A DNA stretch of 8,434 bases from Candidatus Falkowbacteria bacterium RIFOXYC2_FULL_47_12 (GTDB lineage: Bacteria > Patescibacteriota > Patescibacteriia > Patescibacteriales > XYC2-FULL-47-12), in contig MFGL01000008.1 of the NCBI GenBank assembly GCA_001778285.1, forward strand, positions 1 to 8,434, read 5' to 3'. Made by a program: the position numbers and the translations under genes. Below, piece after piece: positions 6,615-8,434 of the stretch; the first letter of the stretch is position 1, and every line of letters starts with the position of its first letter. The notes beneath the pieces were generated by a model that searched no databases, was not told the origin of the DNA, and was given only the letters and a program-made list of their open reading frames with translations.

Positions 6615-6740
6615 GGGTGGGTTACGGGGGTTTGGGGGGCGAACTGAGCGCCGTGATTGGCGCACAAGCGAACCCTTAATGTGAAGCGCGAATTGAGCCC
6701 CCCAAAACTTCTTTGTTACTTTCTTGGTTACAAGAAAGTA
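6615..6740. repeat. Composite inverted-repeat element in the galT 3' region
   Basis: TTTGGGGGGC (6631-6640) is the exact reverse complement of GCCCCCCAAA (6697-6706). Inside it is a small hairpin, GCGCC (6648-6652) with GGCGC (6659-6663). Directly after it comes a perfect 10-bp hairpin, TACTTTCTTG (6717-6726) with CAAGAAAGTA (6731-6740), loop GTTA. GGGTT (6620-6624 region) can also pair with AACCC (6671-6675). No U-tract follows. The nested, modular build resembles a dispersed intergenic repeat (REP/MITE-like) more than a gene; dispersal cannot be tested from one window. The rest of the 237-base gap (6582-6818) holds AT-rich sequence and the terminator at 6784. Confidence 0.6.
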
Positions 6741-6783
6741 GACTTAAGCGGCAGTGTAAAAAATTATTTTAAAAAAGTGAAAA

Positions 6784-6815
6784 AGGCAAGCCCGCGAACA
6801 GACCTGCCTCTTTTT
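6784..6815. terminator. Bidirectional terminator between galT and the zinc-ribbon gene
   Basis: On the minus strand AGGCAGGTC pairs with GGCTTGCCT (9 bp including two G-U pairs, 8-nt loop, 6784-6809) and is followed by TTTT (6780-6783). On the plus strand the same arms are followed by CTTTTT (6810-6815). It lies between two convergent genes and can serve both; it starts 10 nt after the stop of the minus-strand gene. Confidence 0.7.
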
Positions 6816-6818
6816 AAT

Positions 6819-7283
6819 TCATCCTATTTTTTTACGCCCAATCCCGGGCGTAAAAAATCTCTCTCGCGGCTTTTGCAGGCTGCTTTCCTGCTTGTAAGCC
6901 TCACGCCGCCGCATTAGCGTGAGGCAGCCGGAGTGCCATCGCCAACTGTCAGCGTCTGTGTTGGCAACTGGCGGTTTCGGTCTTAACTTATAGACCTGAC
7001 CGCAATTGCACTCTTCCACGGACTTGCCGCAATGGGGGCAACGTATCTCTACGTTACCACGCGGGATGGCACCCCGTGTGAGCCAGCCAAAAACCGTTTT
7101 GGGGGCGACTTCAAACTGCTCGCAAATTTCGTGCACCCCCACAATTCTGTTCTGAAGAGCAAGTTTGACTCTTTCTGCCAATACTTGATCTTCTTCGTAG
7201 CAATCATGACACATACCAAACTGATTTAGTTTGGTATAGCCACGACATTGGCAGCAGTTGCCGAAACTCACCCTTTTTTGCAT
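6819..7283 (-). CDS. Two-zinc-ribbon protein with central helix-turn-helix, putative regulator
   Basis: 154 residues. An N-terminal zinc ribbon (Cys10/Cys13 with Cys25/Cys28: CCQCRGYTKLNQFGMCHDCY) is followed by a charged helix (EEDQVLAERVKLAL) and a MerR-like helix-turn-helix, VGVHEICEQFEVAPKTVFGWL (about 48-68) with TRGAIPR. A second zinc ribbon has Cys82, Cys85, Cys92 and Cys94 (CPHCGKSVEECNC). The tail from about 100 is basic and probably disordered. The order ribbon, helix, HTH resembles the YvyF-type proteins of Firmicutes flagellar operons (TIGR03826), but there is no flagellar context here, so only a DNA-binding or adaptor role is inferred. The start is firm: TAAGGAGGG lies 8 nt before the ATG, with a strong promoter upstream. 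The last codons lie over a perfect 12-bp hairpin (6828-6857). Confidence 0.82.
   Translation of the reverse strand: MQKRVSFGNCCQCRGYTKLNQFGMCHDCYEEDQVLAERVKLALQNRIVGVHEICEQFEVAPKTVFGWLTRGAIPRGNVEIRCPHCGKSVEECNCGQVYKLRPKPPVANTDADSWRWHSGCLTLMRRREAYKQESSLQKPRERFFTPGIGRKKIG
6828..6857. repeat. Perfect 12-bp hairpin inside the 3' end of the zinc-ribbon gene
   Basis: TTTTTTACGCCC (6828-6839) pairs with GGGCGTAAAAAA (6846-6857), with a 6-nt loop. It encodes part of the terminal FFTPGIGRKK residues. The T-run is on the 5' side and the A-run on the 3' side on both strands, so it is not itself a terminator. Confidence 0.65.
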
Positions 7284-7291
7284 AATAAAAA

Positions 7292-7300
7292 CCCTCCTTA
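7292..7300 (-). promoter_or_regulatory. Strong Shine-Dalgarno site of the zinc-ribbon gene
   Basis: TAAGGAGGG on the minus strand, 8 nt before the ATG at 7281-7283. It decides the start. Confidence 0.85.
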
Positions 7301-7332
7301 AAAAAATTTAAAAAGACCAAAAATAACCCATC

Positions 7333-7361
7333 AATATACAACAAAATTTCTATTCTGTCAA
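7333..7361 (-). promoter_or_regulatory. Strong sigma70 promoter of the zinc-ribbon gene
   Basis: On the minus strand a perfect TTGACA (7356-7361), a 17-nt spacer, then TATATT (7333-7338, 5/6). Transcription is expected to start near 7326, with a leader of about 43 nt. The -35 box overlaps the TGA stop of glgA. Confidence 0.8.
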
Positions 7362-8434
7362 GCTTGCTTCAAAACTTTTTCATAAACCCGCACATACTCC
7401 TTGGCAGATTTCTTCCAGGACAAATCCTCTTTCATGCCATTTTCCTGTAATTTCAGCCACTTTTTTGGCTTTTGATAATATACATCCAATGCCCGCTGAA
7501 AGGTTTTATGCAGAGCTTGGGAGGAAAATTCTTTAAACAAAAATCCGTTGGCTTTGCGGCGTTCCCGCACCGTGTCAGCCAGCCCGCCGGTGGCGCGCAC
7601 GAGCGGCACCGAGCCGTAGCGCATGGCAATCATCTGCGTCAGACCGCAGGGCTCAAAACGCGAGGGAACCAAGAAAATATCGCTTGAGGCATAAATTTGG
7701 CGGGCTAAATTTTCGTCAAAACCAATAACCGCGCGCAATTTGTCCGGATGTTTTTTAGCCAATTTTTGCAATTGATTTTCATACTCTTTCTGGCCGGTTC
7801 CCAAAATGACAAACTGGCAATTTGAATTTTTAATTAAATCATCATCTATCAGCTCAACGCCTTTCTGCCATACCAGCCGCGAAATAAAACCGACGAGACA
7901 TTTCTTCTTGTCTATCGGCAAGCCTAATTTTTTTTGCAGAGCAATTTTATTGACCTCTTTTTTTTGCAATGTTGCCAATGAATAGCGTTGCGCTATCGCC
8001 GTATCGGTTTTGGGGTTATACGCGTCAACGTCAATGCCGTTCAAAATGCCATACAAATCGCGCCGGCGCTGGCGCAGGATATTGTCCAAACCGGCTCCCT
8101 GGTAATGATGCAAAATTTCTTTGGCGTAGCGCGGACTCACAGTGGTAACCGCGTCCGAAGCTAAGATTCCCTGCACCATGAAGTTGATATCGCCGTTGCG
8201 CGCATCAGCGCGGATAACCGGCAAATTGGGATTTAATTTGGCGTAGCCGATGATTTCCGGACCGGTAATTCCCTGATTGGCCAGATTATGAATAGTATAA
8301 ATAGTTTTTGTTTTGCTGAAAAAAGCATCAGCCGCGTTTCTGGTCTTGAGCATCTGTGCCGCTAAAGCGGCATGCCAGTCCTGCGCGTGTACGATGTCTG
8401 GTTGAAACCCAAGCTCATGACAGGCCGTCAAAGC
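7358..8434 (-). CDS. glgA: Glycogen/starch synthase (GT5), N-terminus cut by window edge
   Basis: The enzyme extends alpha-1,4-glucan chains from ADP-glucose (or UDP-glucose) in the cytoplasm. The visible 358 residues cover most of the two Rossmann-like domains of a GT-B fold. Motifs by residue of the fragment are HAQDWHAAL (16-24), YTIHNLANQG (46-55), VSPRYAKEI (99-107), YGILNGIDVDAYNP (128-141), GFISRLVWQKGVELI (182-196; Arg186 and Lys191 in the phosphate-binding positions), SRFEPCGLTQ (258-267; Glu261 the conserved acid) and RATGGLADTV (280-289). About 110-125 residues are missing, including the N-terminal KxGG loop. The frame runs off the right edge open; the start lies outside. The C-terminus ends at a TGA that overlaps the next gene's -35 box. 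With the GalT-like enzyme it suggests storage-polysaccharide metabolism. Confidence 0.95.
   Translation of the reverse strand, partial: ALTACHELGFQPDIVHAQDWHAALAAQMLKTRNAADAFFSKTKTIYTIHNLANQGITGPEIIGYAKLNPNLPVIRADARNGDINFMVQGILASDAVTTVSPRYAKEILHHYQGAGLDNILRQRRRDLYGILNGIDVDAYNPKTDTAIAQRYSLATLQKKEVNKIALQKKLGLPIDKKKCLVGFISRLVWQKGVELIDDDLIKNSNCQFVILGTGQKEYENQLQKLAKKHPDKLRAVIGFDENLARQIYASSDIFLVPSRFEPCGLTQMIAMRYGSVPLVRATGGLADTVRERRKANGFLFKEFSSQALHKTFQRALDVYYQKPKKWLKLQENGMKEDLSWKKSAKEYVRVYEKVLKQA

Noticed and set aside
6657..6917. Plus-strand open frame of 86 codons after galT
   Set aside because: It runs through the inverted-repeat element, the terminator and the antisense of the zinc-ribbon gene; no ribosome site and no domain.

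Overview
The window looks like a bacterial chromosome segment of medium GC with compact gene spacing and AT-rich intergenic gaps. Gene content and style suggest a Candidate Phyla Radiation / Patescibacteria genome (Parcubacteria-like). The reasons are a compact groESL operon, a short GalT-like protein beside a GlgA-type synthase, small proteins of no recognised family, and little use of Shine-Dalgarno sites. That placement is inference. UGA is used as a normal stop (for example for glgA), so the UGA=Gly code of Gracilibacteria/Absconditabacteria is excluded.

Layout: nearly everything is on the minus strand. From right to left: a 5'-truncated glycogen/starch synthase (glgA, 7358-8434); a two-zinc-ribbon HTH protein with its own promoter (6819-7283); the plus-strand galT-like gene (5652-6581), convergent with the zinc-ribbon gene across a shared terminator; the groES-groEL operon (5477-3509), divergent from galT; a 96-codon gene of unknown function (3359-3069); a decayed RhuM-family gene (2835-2222); greA (2185-1691); a 236-codon Cys-cluster protein of unknown function (1678-968); and an AI-2E family membrane protein cut by the left edge (907-1).

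Regulation is unusually legible. A near-perfect CIRCE operator (5518-5544) lies just downstream of a sigma70-type promoter for groESL, so HrcA repression is expected. The groES and galT promoters are back to back, and their -35 hexamers overlap on the same bases. Terminators are visible after groEL, after the 96-codon gene and between galT and the zinc-ribbon gene. Promoter-like hexamers start within or directly after the U-tracts of two of these terminators.

The most interesting points are: (1) the RhuM gene, whose intact N-terminal DNA-binding part is followed, after a frame change, by what looks like the last ~35 residues of a Fic/Doc domain, as if the catalytic toxin domain had been deleted; (2) two structured intergenic elements, a 61-nt stem-loop with perfect 12-bp arms (2997-3057) and a composite G-run/C-run inverted repeat with a 10-bp hairpin (6615-6740); (3) short ATC(C/T)GTGTTT-type repeats abutting both ends of the groESL locus; (4) a probable leaderless promoter for the AI-2E gene. 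I see no complete new defence or biosynthetic system. No tRNA, rRNA, CRISPR array or intact mobile element is visible.
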